Assembly (NCBI RefSeq): GCF_010731675.1
Contig: NZ_AP022584.1
Span: 2,356,001-2,420,000, forward strand
Length of the DNA: 64,000 nt
Origin: Mycobacterium marseillense
GTDB lineage: Bacteria > Actinomycetota > Actinomycetes > Mycobacteriales > Mycobacteriaceae
Direction of reading: 5' to 3'
Shown here: piece by piece, positions 10,447 to 19,427 of the stretch
How positions within the stretch are numbered: the stretch's first letter is position 1
Layout: each line of letters opens with the position of its first letter
The notes under the pieces: generated by a model
Seen by the model: the letters and a program-made list of their open reading frames with translations, nothing else
Told to the model about the DNA's origin: nothing
Database searches by the model: none
Position numbers and translations under genes: made by a program

Positions 10447-11562
10447 GTGTTGTTCGGCGTGATCAGACCCCCGCGGCGGGCCTTCGGGGTAGCTGTCGTC
10501 GGCGCGGTGGCGGCGGCGGTCGTCGTGGCATGCGGCGGCTGCGGATCCCATCAGCCCGCCGCCACGCCGGCCCGCTCGCTGGTCACCCCCACCACGCAGA
10601 TCGCGGGGGCCGGGGTGCTGGGAAACGACCGCCGGCCCGACGATTCGTGCGCCCGCGAGGCCGCCGAGGCCGATGCGGGGGCCGCGAAGCGGCGCGTCCA
10701 CAACGCCGCCGGGGTCGAGCCGGACGTGGTGCAGGTGCCCGCCGATCCGCAGCGCATCGTGGTGCTCTCCGGCGATCAGCTCGACGCGCTGTGCGCGCTG
10801 GGCCTGCAGTCGCGGGTGGTCGCCGCCGCGCTGCCGGACGGATCGCCGACGCAGCCCGCCTACCTGGGCGGCGCCGTGCACGGCGTGCCCGGCGCCGGTA
10901 CGCGCTCCCATCCGGACGTGAAGGCGATCGAGGCGGCCCATCCCGACCTCATCCTGGGTTCCCAGGGGTTGACGCCGGCGTTGTATCCGCAGCTGGCGGC
11001 GATCGCCCCGACGGTGTTCACCGGTGCGCCGGGCGCGGCCTGGGAGGACAACCTGCGCGCGGTCGGTGCCGCCACCGCGCGCGGCGCCGCGATGGACGGG
11101 TTGCTCAGCGGGTTTGCGCAACGGGCGACCGACGTGGGCGCCCGGCATGACGCCTCCCACTTTCAGGCGTCGATCGTGCGGCTGACCACCGAGGCGATCC
11201 GGGTGTACGGCGCCAACAACTTCCCGGCCAGCGTGCTCGGGTCGGTCGGCGTCGACCGGCCGGCCGCGCAGCGGTTCACCGACAAGCCCTACGTCGAGAT
11301 CGGCGCCACCGACGCGGATCTCGCGAAGAACCCCGACCTGTCCCTCGCCGACGCCGACGTCGTGTACCTGTCGTGCGCCACCCCGGCCGCCGCCGACCGG
11401 GCCGCCACGGTGCTCGACAGCGGCCCGTGGCGCAAGCTGTCCGCCAACCGCGACAACCGGGTCTATGTCGTCAACGACGAGATCTGGCAAACCGGCGAGG
11501 GGCTGATCGCGGCGCGCGGCATCGTCGCCGACCTGCGCCTGGTGAACGCCCCGATCAACTGA
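10447..11562 (+). CDS. fecB: periplasmic substrate-binding lipoprotein FecB
   Basis: Lipoprotein of 371 residues of the class III (BtuF/FecB-type) binding-protein family, linked to iron-siderophore or heme uptake and to cell-envelope integrity in M. tuberculosis. A signal peptide (about 8-28) ends in the lipobox VVAC, so the first Cys of CGGC would be lipidated. The binding domain starts near residue 95 (PADPQRIVVLSGDQLDALCALG) with the long linking helix expected around residues 200-230. No permease or ATPase gene is adjacent. A -10 element 7 nt upstream of the GTG suggests a leaderless message. Confidence 0.9.
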   Translation: MLFGVIRPPRRAFGVAVVGAVAAAVVVACGGCGSHQPAATPARSLVTPTTQIAGAGVLGNDRRPDDSCAREAAEADAGAAKRRVHNAAGVEPDVVQVPADPQRIVVLSGDQLDALCALGLQSRVVAAALPDGSPTQPAYLGGAVHGVPGAGTRSHPDVKAIEAAHPDLILGSQGLTPALYPQLAAIAPTVFTGAPGAAWEDNLRAVGAATARGAAMDGLLSGFAQRATDVGARHDASHFQASIVRLTTEAIRVYGANNFPASVLGSVGVDRPAAQRFTDKPYVEIGATDADLAKNPDLSLADADVVYLSCATPAAADRAATVLDSGPWRKLSANRDNRVYVVNDEIWQTGEGLIAARGIVADLRLVNAPIN

Positions 11563-11615
11563 CGCCGGGCTGCCGGTGCGCCGCCACCGCCGGAACGTGA
11601 TGTTCGCCCCGATAG

Positions 11616-11645
11616 TTGGCGGAAGAACGTTACCCTAGCTAAAAT
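11616..11645 (+). promoter_or_regulatory. putative promoter of adhC
   Basis: TTGGCG (11616-11621) and TAAAAT (11640-11645) are separated by 18 nt and lie 36 nt before the ATG. The message would have a short leader containing the AGAGGG ribosome binding site. Confidence 0.5.
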
Positions 11646-11680
11646 TTTGCTGGAAGCCATCACATCGAAGAGGGATATTC

Positions 11681-12721
11681 ATGCGCACTGTTTCGGCATA
11701 CGCCGCCACGTCGGCGACCGAACCGCTGACCAAGACCACCATCGAGCGGCGCGACCCGGGCCCGCGCGACGTGGCGATCGACATCAAGTTCGCCGGCATC
11801 TGCCACTCCGACATCCACACGGCCAAAGGCGAATGGGGCACCCCGAATTACCCCCTGGTCGTGGGCCACGAGATCGCCGGTGTCGTGACCGAGGTCGGCG
11901 GCGAGGTCACCAAGTTCAAGGTGGGCGACCACGTCGGCGTGGGTTGCATGGTGAATTCCTGCGGCCGGTGCAGCAGCTGCGAGGCCGGGCTCGAGCAGTA
12001 CTGCAAGAACGGCGCGACCTTCACCTACAACGCCAAGGACAAAGACGGCACGACGACGCAGGGTGGCTACAGCCAGGCGGTCGTCGTCGACGAGAACTTC
12101 GTCCTGCGCATCCCCGACTCACTGCCGCTGGACAAGGCGGCCCCGCTGCTGTGCGCGGGCATCACGCTGTTCTCGCCGCTGCGGCACTGGAAGGCCGGGC
12201 CGGGCACGCGGCTGGCGATCGTCGGCCTGGGCGGCCTGGGGCACATGGGCGTCAAGCTGGGCGCCGCGATGGGCGCCGAGGTCACCGTGCTGTCGCAGTC
12301 GCTGAAGAAGATGGAAGACGGGCTGCGGCTGGGCGCCAAGCATTACTACGCCACCGCCGACCCCGAGACGTTCAAGAAGTTGCGCAGCAGCTTCGACCTG
12401 ATGCTCAACACGGTCTCGGCGAACCTGAAGCTCAACGACTACCTGAGCCTGCTCGACGTCGACGGCACGCTGGTCGAACTGGGCATCCCCGAGCACCCCA
12501 TGGAGGTGGGCGCTTTCCCGCTGGCGCTGTCGCGTCGCAGCCTGTCCGGGTCGAACATCGGTGGGATCGCCGAGACCCAGGAGATGCTGGACTTCTGCGC
12601 CGAACACAACGTGACGCCCGAAATCGAGCTCATCGACCCCGACTACATCAACGAGGCCTACGAGCGCGTCCTGGCCAGCGACGTCCGCTACCGCTTCGTC
12701 ATCGACATCTCGAAGCTGTAG
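11681..12721 (+). CDS. adhC: zinc-dependent NADP alcohol dehydrogenase AdhC
   Basis: Medium-chain dehydrogenase of the cinnamyl-alcohol-dehydrogenase type; reduces aldehydes with NADPH or the reverse. Catalytic zinc ligands are in CHSDIHT and GHEIAG, and the four-Cys structural zinc site is [15 protein letters not shown]. The nucleotide-binding motif is [11 protein letters not shown]. Length 346 residues fits the family. ATG is preceded by AGAGGG with 6-7 nt spacing. The gene converges with the DUF3349 gene; their stop codons are 4 nt apart. Confidence 0.92.
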   Translation: MRTVSAYAATSATEPLTKTTIERRDPGPRDVAIDIKFAGICHSDIHTAKGEWGTPNYPLVVGHEIAGVVTEVGGEVTKFKVGDHVGVGCMVNSCGRCSSCEAGLEQYCKNGATFTYNAKDKDGTTTQGGYSQAVVVDENFVLRIPDSLPLDKAAPLLCAGITLFSPLRHWKAGPGTRLAIVGLGGLGHMGVKLGAAMGAEVTVLSQSLKKMEDGLRLGAKHYYATADPETFKKLRSSFDLMLNTVSANLKLNDYLSLLDVDGTLVELGIPEHPMEVGAFPLALSRRSLSGSNIGGIAETQEMLDFCAEHNVTPEIELIDPDYINEAYERVLASDVRYRFVIDISKL

Positions 12722-12725
12722 CGGC

Positions 12726-13124
12726 TCAGGAAGCCGAGTTGGGGGCCGGTTCGGGCTTGCCGTTGGCCGAGCCGGGATTTCCGGCCGCGTCAACCGGCTG
12801 CGTGATACCCGCCAGCGGCCAGCCCGCGGCGGCCAGCCGGGCGGCCACCCGCGCGACGTTCTCCGGACCGGCGTCGTAGTGGGTCATGTCGGAGATGAAA
12901 TCGGCGATCACGTCGCGGTCGATCTCCTTGCCCGGCTTGGTTTCCTCGTCGATCGCGTCGACGACCTCCTTGATCTGGTCCTCGGTCAGGGGTGTGCTCC
13001 GCAACAGCTCGAGCAGCGGCACCCGGTCGGGACCGGGCACGCCGTCGGGATAGCCGCATTGCAGCCACTGGATCACCGAACGGAAAAAAGCGGCCGTAGA
13101 AGATGGGGTTATCGCCACGCCCAC
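12726..13124 (-). CDS. DUF3349 family protein (Rv3046c-like)
   Basis: Small soluble protein of 132 residues. The N-terminal FFRSVIQWLQCGYPDGVPGPDRVPLLELL is the typical DUF3349 opening (positions 13-41), and a second helical half carries TEDQIKEVVDAI. The C-terminal 25 residues are Pro/Asn/Gly-rich and probably disordered. Function is unknown; structures of this family exist but no activity is assigned. Matches Rv3046c by position. Confidence 0.85.
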   Translation of the reverse strand: MGVAITPSSTAAFFRSVIQWLQCGYPDGVPGPDRVPLLELLRSTPLTEDQIKEVVDAIDEETKPGKEIDRDVIADFISDMTHYDAGPENVARVAARLAAAGWPLAGITQPVDAAGNPGSANGKPEPAPNSAS

Positions 13125-13220
13125 CAGTGTCCCGGCTACCCGGTCGGCGGCGCCACCGGGCCGCGGCGCCCCGGCGACAATTCACGCGGCGTTCACACAC
13201 CGCTTGGCCGAATTGCCCTG

Positions 13221-14207
<987 letters not shown>

Positions 14208-14244
14208 TCACCGGAACGGCTTTGTCTGCGAACTCAGACTTCAA

Positions 14245-14292
14245 ACACTACCTCTGGGGTACGACAAGGAGGGCGAACACAACACGTTGTGT
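14245..14292 (-). promoter_or_regulatory. tandem NrdR boxes upstream of nrdF2
   Basis: Two 16-bp palindromes resembling the NrdR box lie at 14277-14292 (ACACAAC-AC-GTTGTGT, 7-bp perfect arms) and 14245-14260 (a weaker site beginning ACACTA and ending GGGGT). Their starts are 32 bp apart, about three helical turns, the arrangement NrdR normally uses. Confidence 0.7.
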
Positions 14293-14370
14293 TTGCGTGT
14301 CGCTCGAGCGGACGGTATCGCCCGTCAAACCAGGGTTCGGCCACCACCCGCGGGGGGTATCAGAAGTGCC

Positions 14371-15360
14371 GTGGACATCCCCGGTTCGGTCACCCATGCG
14401 GCGCAGCGACTTGTCTCCCTCTACCGCCGAACGGGCGCCGATGTGCCTCTTGGCGATCCGCTGCCCTCGCACGGCACCGAAATGGAGGGTTGGTTCTGGC
14501 GCCTTTCCGACCCCGCCGACGGGCGCGTGGTGGTCGCGTTGTGCAGCGCGAATCGACACCGCGACGGCGACTGGTCTACCGCCGCGATTGCGCTGCACCC
14601 GGGCGGTGTCGTGCGTTCCGCCGCGATCGACGGAGTCCGCGCTCACCGCTCGCGCTTTGCTGTCGCGGCCCGCGCGGGCGACGACTTCGTCGAAGCCGAC
14701 GGTAAGCGGCTGGCGATGGCCATCGGCGACAGCGCGGTCGACCTCGCCTTCAGCCGAGAGTTTCGATGGCCGAAGGCATTTGGTGGGGGCGGGCTCGCCT
14801 CGTCGGTACCGTACTTGAATCAATACTGGCATCCCTACCGACTGGGCGCCAAGGCCACGGGAACGGTGACGTGTGGTGATCAACATTGGCGGTTCAGCGA
14901 CGCAACCCTGTATTGCGAACGCAATTGGGGGTCGGGCTTTCCGCGCCGCTGGTGGTGGGGCCAAGCCCACGATTTCGACGGAGCCGACGTGTCCGTCGTG
15001 TTCTCGGGGGGCCTATTGGAGTTTGGTCCGCTGAAGCGTGAAGTCACCGGAGTTGTTGTGCGACTAGAGGATCGGGTCCTGCGCATCACTCCCCCGGCCT
15101 GGGTGTCGTCCAGTTGCGATGGACAACGGTGGCGGGTTGACGCGCGCAGCGCCCGTTACCACGTCGAACTCGACGGAAGTGGCGACGGCGCGCAGCCCCA
15201 CGTGCTTCCGGTTCCGCTGCCCGCCGAACGCCGCAACGTCGACACCGACTACGAACACCTGGCCGGCACTCTGCGCTGCACGGTGCGCGAATGGGGTCGC
15301 ATCATTTTCGATGGCACAACCCAGTTGGCGGGTCTGGAGGTCGGCAGCCGGCCGGGTTGA
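14371..15360 (+). CDS. tocopherol cyclase-like family protein
   Basis: Protein of 329 residues with the beta-barrel signature of the tocopherol cyclase (VTE1)/lipocalin-like group. The strongest block is YCERNWGSGFPRRWWWGQAHD near residues 185-205, followed by VSVVFSGG. An N-terminal stretch HGTEMEGWFWRLSDP also fits. No chlorophyll or tocopherol pathway is expected here, so it probably binds or modifies a prenylated or other lipid; the reaction is unknown. GTG at 14371 is the most sensible start: in-frame sequence further upstream runs through the nrdF2 promoter. The gene lies divergent to nrdF2 and is not part of the M. tuberculosis order. Confidence 0.7.
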   Translation: MDIPGSVTHAAQRLVSLYRRTGADVPLGDPLPSHGTEMEGWFWRLSDPADGRVVVALCSANRHRDGDWSTAAIALHPGGVVRSAAIDGVRAHRSRFAVAARAGDDFVEADGKRLAMAIGDSAVDLAFSREFRWPKAFGGGGLASSVPYLNQYWHPYRLGAKATGTVTCGDQHWRFSDATLYCERNWGSGFPRRWWWGQAHDFDGADVSVVFSGGLLEFGPLKREVTGVVVRLEDRVLRITPPAWVSSSCDGQRWRVDARSARYHVELDGSGDGAQPHVLPVPLPAERRNVDTDYEHLAGTLRCTVREWGRIIFDGTTQLAGLEVGSRPG

Positions 15361-15403
15361 CGATGGGGACGCGTGTCAGTCCTTCCGCATGACTGCGGCG
15401 TGG

Positions 15404-15421
15404 ATGTACCATTTGGTACAT
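15404..15421 (+). promoter_or_regulatory. 18-bp palindromic operator overlapping promoter and start codon
   Basis: ATGTACCATTTGGTACAT has 8-bp perfect arms around TT. It contains a TANNNT -10 element (TACCAT, 15407-15412) 7 nt before the A of the ATG at 15420, so the operator, the promoter and the start codon of a leaderless gene coincide. The neighbouring TetR is the obvious candidate repressor. Confidence 0.65.
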
Positions 15422-15866
15422 GATTACCGAAGACAGCGTCGAGATCGACGCGCCGGCGCAGCTGGTATGGAAGGTGTTCAGCGACGTCGAGCGGTGGCCC
15501 GAGTGGACGGCGTCGGTGACGTCGCTGGCCGCGGTCGACGGGCCCGGGCTCGCGGTCGGCAAGCGGTTCGCGATCAAGCAGCCACGCATGTCCAAGCTGG
15601 TGTGGAAGATCACCGAGCTCGAGCCGGGCACGTCGTGGACCTGGGAGCAACGCGCGCCCGGCGCCAGGGCCAGCGCCCGCCACGATGTGATCGCCCAGCC
15701 GGGCGGGGGCACCCTGGTGCGCCAGCGCATCGACCAGAACGGCGTGTTGGGTGCGCTGGTCGGGCGGCTCATGCGATCGATGACGAAGCGCTACCTCAAG
15801 CTCGAGGCCCAAGGCCTCAAGGCCCGCTCCGAGCAGCTCAGCCGCGCCGATGGCGCGCACCGCTGA
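15420..15866 (+). CDS. SRPBCC (START/polyketide cyclase-like) family protein
   Basis: Protein of 148 residues with the helix-grip opening DSVEIDAPAQLVWKVFSDVERWPEW typical of SRPBCC proteins, and a C-terminal helix (LMRSMTKRYLKLEAQGLK). Such proteins bind small hydrophobic ligands in a deep cavity; some are cyclases or dehydratases. The ligand is unknown. The ATG appears to be the transcription start (leaderless) and sits in an 18-bp palindrome. Its end overlaps the following tetR gene by 17 nt, so repressor and target form one autoregulated operon. Confidence 0.85.
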   Translation: MITEDSVEIDAPAQLVWKVFSDVERWPEWTASVTSLAAVDGPGLAVGKRFAIKQPRMSKLVWKITELEPGTSWTWEQRAPGARASARHDVIAQPGGGTLVRQRIDQNGVLGALVGRLMRSMTKRYLKLEAQGLKARSEQLSRADGAHR

Positions 15867-16386
15867 CACCGAGCGGCGCCGCCAACTCCTCGATGCCCTC
15901 GTCACCGAATTCGCCACCGGTGGCATCGGCGACCGGTCGCTGCGTGCGGTAGCCGACGCCATCGGCACCAGTCACCGAATGTTGTTGCACCATTTCGGTT
16001 CTCGCGAAGACATGCTCGTGGCGATCGTCGAGGAGGTCGAGCGGCGCCAAATGGGGCTGCTGACCGAACTGCCCACCGACGCGACCGAGAGCTTCGCCGC
16101 CATGTGGGCCGATCTTCGTCGGCCCGAACTGCGCCACGCCGAACGGCTGTTCTTCGAGTGTTACGCCCGCGGCGCGCAGGGCGAAAAGCCCTTCGCCCGA
16201 ATGGTTCCCGGCGCTGTCGACGGCTGGCTGCGCGAGGTCGAGCAAGTCTCCGACGGCCCGGTCGACCCCGCGCTGGCGAGGCTCGGGCTGGCCGTAATCC
16301 GGGGCCTGCTACTGGATCTCGTGGCCACCGACGACGACGTCGGCGTCGACGCGGCCGCGCGCGCTTTCGCGGAGCTGCTCAGTTAA
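15850..16386 (+). CDS. TetR family transcriptional regulator
   Basis: Repressor of 178 residues. The N-terminal helix-turn-helix spans about residues 8-52 (LLDALVTEFATGGIGDRSLRAV then AIGTSHRMLLHHFGSREDM). The C-terminal ligand domain is unassigned. Overlap with the SRPBCC gene implies co-expression, and the palindrome at 15404-15421 is the likely binding site. Not part of the M. tuberculosis order. Confidence 0.88.
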   Translation: MARTADTERRRQLLDALVTEFATGGIGDRSLRAVADAIGTSHRMLLHHFGSREDMLVAIVEEVERRQMGLLTELPTDATESFAAMWADLRRPELRHAERLFFECYARGAQGEKPFARMVPGAVDGWLREVEQVSDGPVDPALARLGLAVIRGLLLDLVATDDDVGVDAAARAFAELLS

Positions 16387-16412
16387 CCGTCGGGCCGAGT
16401 CGTACCGACGCT

Positions 16413-16871
16413 TCAGGTGGCGGTGTGGACGATCAGGACGTCGACCTTGACCCTGCGGGAAACCTCGGACGGGACTGATCCCAGCAGCCGCCCGGCGACG
16501 CTGCTGAGCCCGACGTTGCCGACGACCATCAGGTCGGCATGGACCTCTTGGGCGAGCTGCACCAGCACGCTGACGGGGGCACCGACGATCGACCGCTCCT
16601 CCACGTCCTTGGCCCCCGCCTGGTGCGCCCGTTCCTTGGCGTTCTGCAGGATCGCGTAGAAAGGGGCTTCCCCAACCGTCCGATAGTCCTGGCCGTGGTC
16701 GCTCCCCGGCGGGATGGCGTAGCGGCCGCGTTCCTGGGGGACGGGGAGATGCGCCGTCACAACTATCAGTTTCGCGCCGTGATCCGCGGCGATCGCAGCT
16801 GCGCGATCCACCGCGCGCAGCGACGAGTCCGAGCCATCGGTGCCGACCACGACGGTCTGATAGGCGCTCAT
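16413..16871 (-). CDS. universal stress protein, Rv1636-like
   Basis: UspA-fold protein of 152 residues. It opens with VVVGTDGSDSSLRAVDRAA and carries the nucleotide-binding motif VVGNVGLSSVAGRLLGSVPSEVSRR (G-2x-G-9x-G-S type), as in M. tuberculosis Rv1636, a cAMP/ATP-binding Usp. Compared with that protein, it has a longer loop after the second strand (HLPVPQERGRYAIPPG). ATG at 16871 is preceded by TACAGT with a 6-nt spacer, suggesting a leaderless message. Confidence 0.9.
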   Translation of the reverse strand: MSAYQTVVVGTDGSDSSLRAVDRAAAIAADHGAKLIVVTAHLPVPQERGRYAIPPGSDHGQDYRTVGEAPFYAILQNAKERAHQAGAKDVEERSIVGAPVSVLVQLAQEVHADLMVVGNVGLSSVAGRLLGSVPSEVSRRVKVDVLIVHTAT

Positions 16872-16877
16872 TTCCCG

Positions 16878-16883
16878 ACTGTA
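16878..16883 (-). promoter_or_regulatory. -10 element of the universal stress protein gene (leaderless)
   Basis: On the minus strand TACAGT ends 6 nt before the ATG, giving a start-codon transcription start. Confidence 0.45.
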
Positions 16884-16920
16884 ACGCCGGGCGGCGACCA
16901 AATCCCCAAAACGGATGGGC

Positions 16921-18474
16921 TCAACTTTGCACGGCGGCCGCGTGCCTGCCGGTGCTGACGCCGAAGAACTGGTATTCCGCTGGCTTGACCGATCGGGTCG
17001 CCCGCCAGTACTCCCAGGTGTAGCCGCCCCACAACACGGTGTTCTTGCCGTGCTCGTCCAGATACCAGCTGCTGCAGCCGCCGCTGTTCCACACCGAGGG
17101 CCCCAGCCGGCGCTGCAGCTCGTCGTTGAATTCGTCCTGGGCGGCGCGGGTCGGGGCGAGCCCCTGCGCGCCCAGCTTGTCGCACGTGGCGATCGCGTCG
17201 GCGACGTAACGGATTTGGGACTCGATCATGAACACCACCGAGTTGTGGCCCAGCCCGGTGTTGGGGCCCAGCAGGAAGAACAGGTTGGGCACATCGGCCA
17301 CGGTGATCCCGCGGTGGGCGCCGATGCCCTCGCGGTTCCAGCGGTCCACCAGATCCTCGCCGTGCAGGCCCTTGATCTGGACGTAGGTGTAGGAGTCGGT
17401 GACGTGAAAGCCGGTGGCGTACACGATCACATCGGCTTTCCGGTGCGTGCCGTCGACGGTGTCGATGCCGTCGGCGGTGATCCGGGCGATGTGATCGGTG
17501 ACCAGCTCGGTCTTCGGGTCGGCGACCGCGCCGTAATAGGTGGAGGAGTTCAGGATTCGCTTGCACCCGACGCGGTAGTTAGGAATCAGCTTGCGGCGCA
17601 ACTCCCGATCCTTGACCGATCGGCGAATGTTGTATTTGCAGTACGACTCGATGAACTTGAGCAGGTTCGGCCGCTTGGTCATGCCGAAGGCCAGAGCCTC
17701 CTGGCCCCAGTAGATGGCCAGTCGCACCAGCGCGCGCAGGCCGGGCACGGTCTCCATGGCCCGGCGCACCGCCGACGGGATCTCGGGGTTGGAGCGCGGC
17801 ACCACCCACGGCGGGGTGCGTTGGTAGAGCTGAAGTTCGGCGACCTGCCCGACGATCTCCGGCACGATCTGGATCGCGCTGGCGCCGGTCCCGATCACGG
17901 CCACCCGCTTGCCGGTCAGATCCACACTGTGATCCCACTCCGCGGAATGGAAAGCGGGACCGGCGAATTCGTCGCGACCCTCGATGTCAGGCATGGACGG
18001 GATGTGCAGCGCCCCGGCGCCCGAGATCAGAAACTGCGCGACGTATTCGCGCCCGTCGGCGGTGAACACGTGCCAGCGGTGCTCGTCGTCGTCCCAGTGC
18101 GCCCGATCCACCAACGAGTTGAACTCGATGTAGCGGCGCAGCCCGTACTTCTCGGTGACTCCCTTGAGGTAGTCCCAGATCTCGGGCTGATAGGAGAACG
18201 GGTTCTTCCAGTCCGGCTTCGGCTCGAACGAAAACGAATACAGGTGCGACGGGATGTCGCAGGCGCACCCGGGGTAGCTGTTGTCGCGCCAGGTGCCGCC
18301 GATGTCGTCGGCCTTTTCCAGGATGACGAAGCCCACGCCCTGCTTCTGCAGCGCGATGGCCATCCCCAGGCCGGAGAACCCGGTGCCGATGATGACGGCG
18401 CGGGTGTGGACGGGCTTGGAGGCCTTGGCCGCCGGGCCGGGAACGGTCTCGGTGTGTGTCACGACGTCGGTCAC
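16921..18474 (-). CDS. flavin monooxygenase, Baeyer-Villiger type (Rv3049c-like)
   Basis: FAD/NADPH monooxygenase of 517 residues. First dinucleotide-binding motif GTGFSGLGMAI near residue 33, second GTGASAIQIVPE near 190, and between them the Baeyer-Villiger fingerprint FAGPAFHSAEWD (FxGxxxHxxxWD). It would convert a ketone to an ester or lactone, or oxidise a heteroatom; the substrate is unknown. Several M. tuberculosis paralogues activate thioamide drugs, which makes this family of clinical interest. Likely repressed by the TetR encoded 150 nt upstream on the same strand. Confidence 0.9.
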   Translation of the reverse strand: MTDVVTHTETVPGPAAKASKPVHTRAVIIGTGFSGLGMAIALQKQGVGFVILEKADDIGGTWRDNSYPGCACDIPSHLYSFSFEPKPDWKNPFSYQPEIWDYLKGVTEKYGLRRYIEFNSLVDRAHWDDDEHRWHVFTADGREYVAQFLISGAGALHIPSMPDIEGRDEFAGPAFHSAEWDHSVDLTGKRVAVIGTGASAIQIVPEIVGQVAELQLYQRTPPWVVPRSNPEIPSAVRRAMETVPGLRALVRLAIYWGQEALAFGMTKRPNLLKFIESYCKYNIRRSVKDRELRRKLIPNYRVGCKRILNSSTYYGAVADPKTELVTDHIARITADGIDTVDGTHRKADVIVYATGFHVTDSYTYVQIKGLHGEDLVDRWNREGIGAHRGITVADVPNLFFLLGPNTGLGHNSVVFMIESQIRYVADAIATCDKLGAQGLAPTRAAQDEFNDELQRRLGPSVWNSGGCSSWYLDEHGKNTVLWGGYTWEYWRATRSVKPAEYQFFGVSTGRHAAAVQS

Positions 18475-18553
18475 GGTCGATCGGTCTTTCTAGTCGGGCC
18501 AGTCTCGGGTCGGCGCTCGCCGGCATTCTCGGCCGTAGGCACCCGCTGGCGCA

Positions 18554-18575
18554 GATACCCAGTACCCAGGGTATC
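18554..18575 (-). promoter_or_regulatory. operator-like inverted repeat upstream of the monooxygenase gene
   Basis: GATACCC-N8-GGGTATC, perfect 7-bp arms over 22 bp, lies 80-101 nt upstream of the monooxygenase start and downstream of the tetR gene. It is a good candidate site for that TetR. Confidence 0.55.
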
Positions 18576-18625
18576 GGTTGGGACGAGTGTTGACGATCGC
18601 CGCAACGATGTCAACGCGCCGAAGG

Positions 18626-19372
18626 TCAGCCCGCGGCGCGGTTGGCCGGGACCACGCTGTGGATCGGCTGGTCAGGGTCCATCCGGATGCCGAGTGCCTC
18701 GGCGGTGCCGACGATGACCCCCATCATGATGGTCGTGAGGTGGGCGACGAATTGCTCGCGCGGCATGCGAAGGGGGCTGTCGGGGTCGGGGCCCAGCCAC
18801 CACTCGGTGGCCGAGGCGGCACAGCCGAACGCCGCGTTCCCGGCCAGCTCGACGGCGGCGTGGTCCAGCTCCATCTCGCGCAACTCGTTGTCGAACATGT
18901 CGGCGACGGCCAGGGTGATGCCGCGGCCCTCGTTGAGGATCTGAGGGCTGGCCGCGGAGCGGCCCTGGATGAAGACCCTCAGCACGTTGGGGTGCTTGTC
19001 GACCAGGTTGACGTACTCCTCGACGGCGCGCCGGATCACCTCGCGGGCCGAGTCGGTTTTGAGGTCGATGGACGGGAAGATCGCCGTCCACAGCATGTCG
19101 CGCAGCCGCTCCCCGATCGCCTGGAACAGGTCGGACTTGTCGTGAAAATGCCGGTAGATCTTCGGCTTGGCGGTGCCGGCCTCCTCGGCGATCTCCCGCA
19201 CCGACAGCTCGGGGCCGAGGCGGTCGATGGCGCGGAACGCGGCGTCGACGATTTCGCTGCGCACTTTCTTGCGGTGCTCGCGCCAGCGTTCGCTGCGCGC
19301 GTCGACCTTGGCCCCCGGCTTGACAGCCGGGTGGGGCCTAGCGGGTCGGGGAATTCTCACCACGTCACGCAC
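18626..19372 (-). CDS. TetR family transcriptional regulator (Rv3050c-like)
   Basis: Regulator of 248 residues. A basic N-terminal tail (PGAKVDARSERWREHRKKVR) precedes the HTH (IVDAAFRAIDRLGPELSVREIAEEAGTAKPKIYRHF, about residues 45-80). The C-terminal part contains PLRMPREQFVAHLTTIMMG. GTG at 19372 is chosen; GTG at 19363 and 19360 are in frame too. It sits directly upstream of the monooxygenase gene, in the same arrangement as M. tuberculosis Rv3050c-Rv3049c. Confidence 0.85.
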   Translation of the reverse strand: MRDVVRIPRPARPHPAVKPGAKVDARSERWREHRKKVRSEIVDAAFRAIDRLGPELSVREIAEEAGTAKPKIYRHFHDKSDLFQAIGERLRDMLWTAIFPSIDLKTDSAREVIRRAVEEYVNLVDKHPNVLRVFIQGRSAASPQILNEGRGITLAVADMFDNELREMELDHAAVELAGNAAFGCAASATEWWLGPDPDSPLRMPREQFVAHLTTIMMGVIVGTAEALGIRMDPDQPIHSVVPANRAAG

Positions 19373-19427
19373 TTTACCCCGTCGCGGCTTCTGACCTGGG
19401 CAGACTGGCCAGAAGAGCGCACCGCGG

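Noticed and set aside
12722..13220. An Rv3047c-like small gene between the DUF3349 gene and nrdF2
   Set aside because: The 96-nt gap is too short; the M. tuberculosis gene appears to be absent here.
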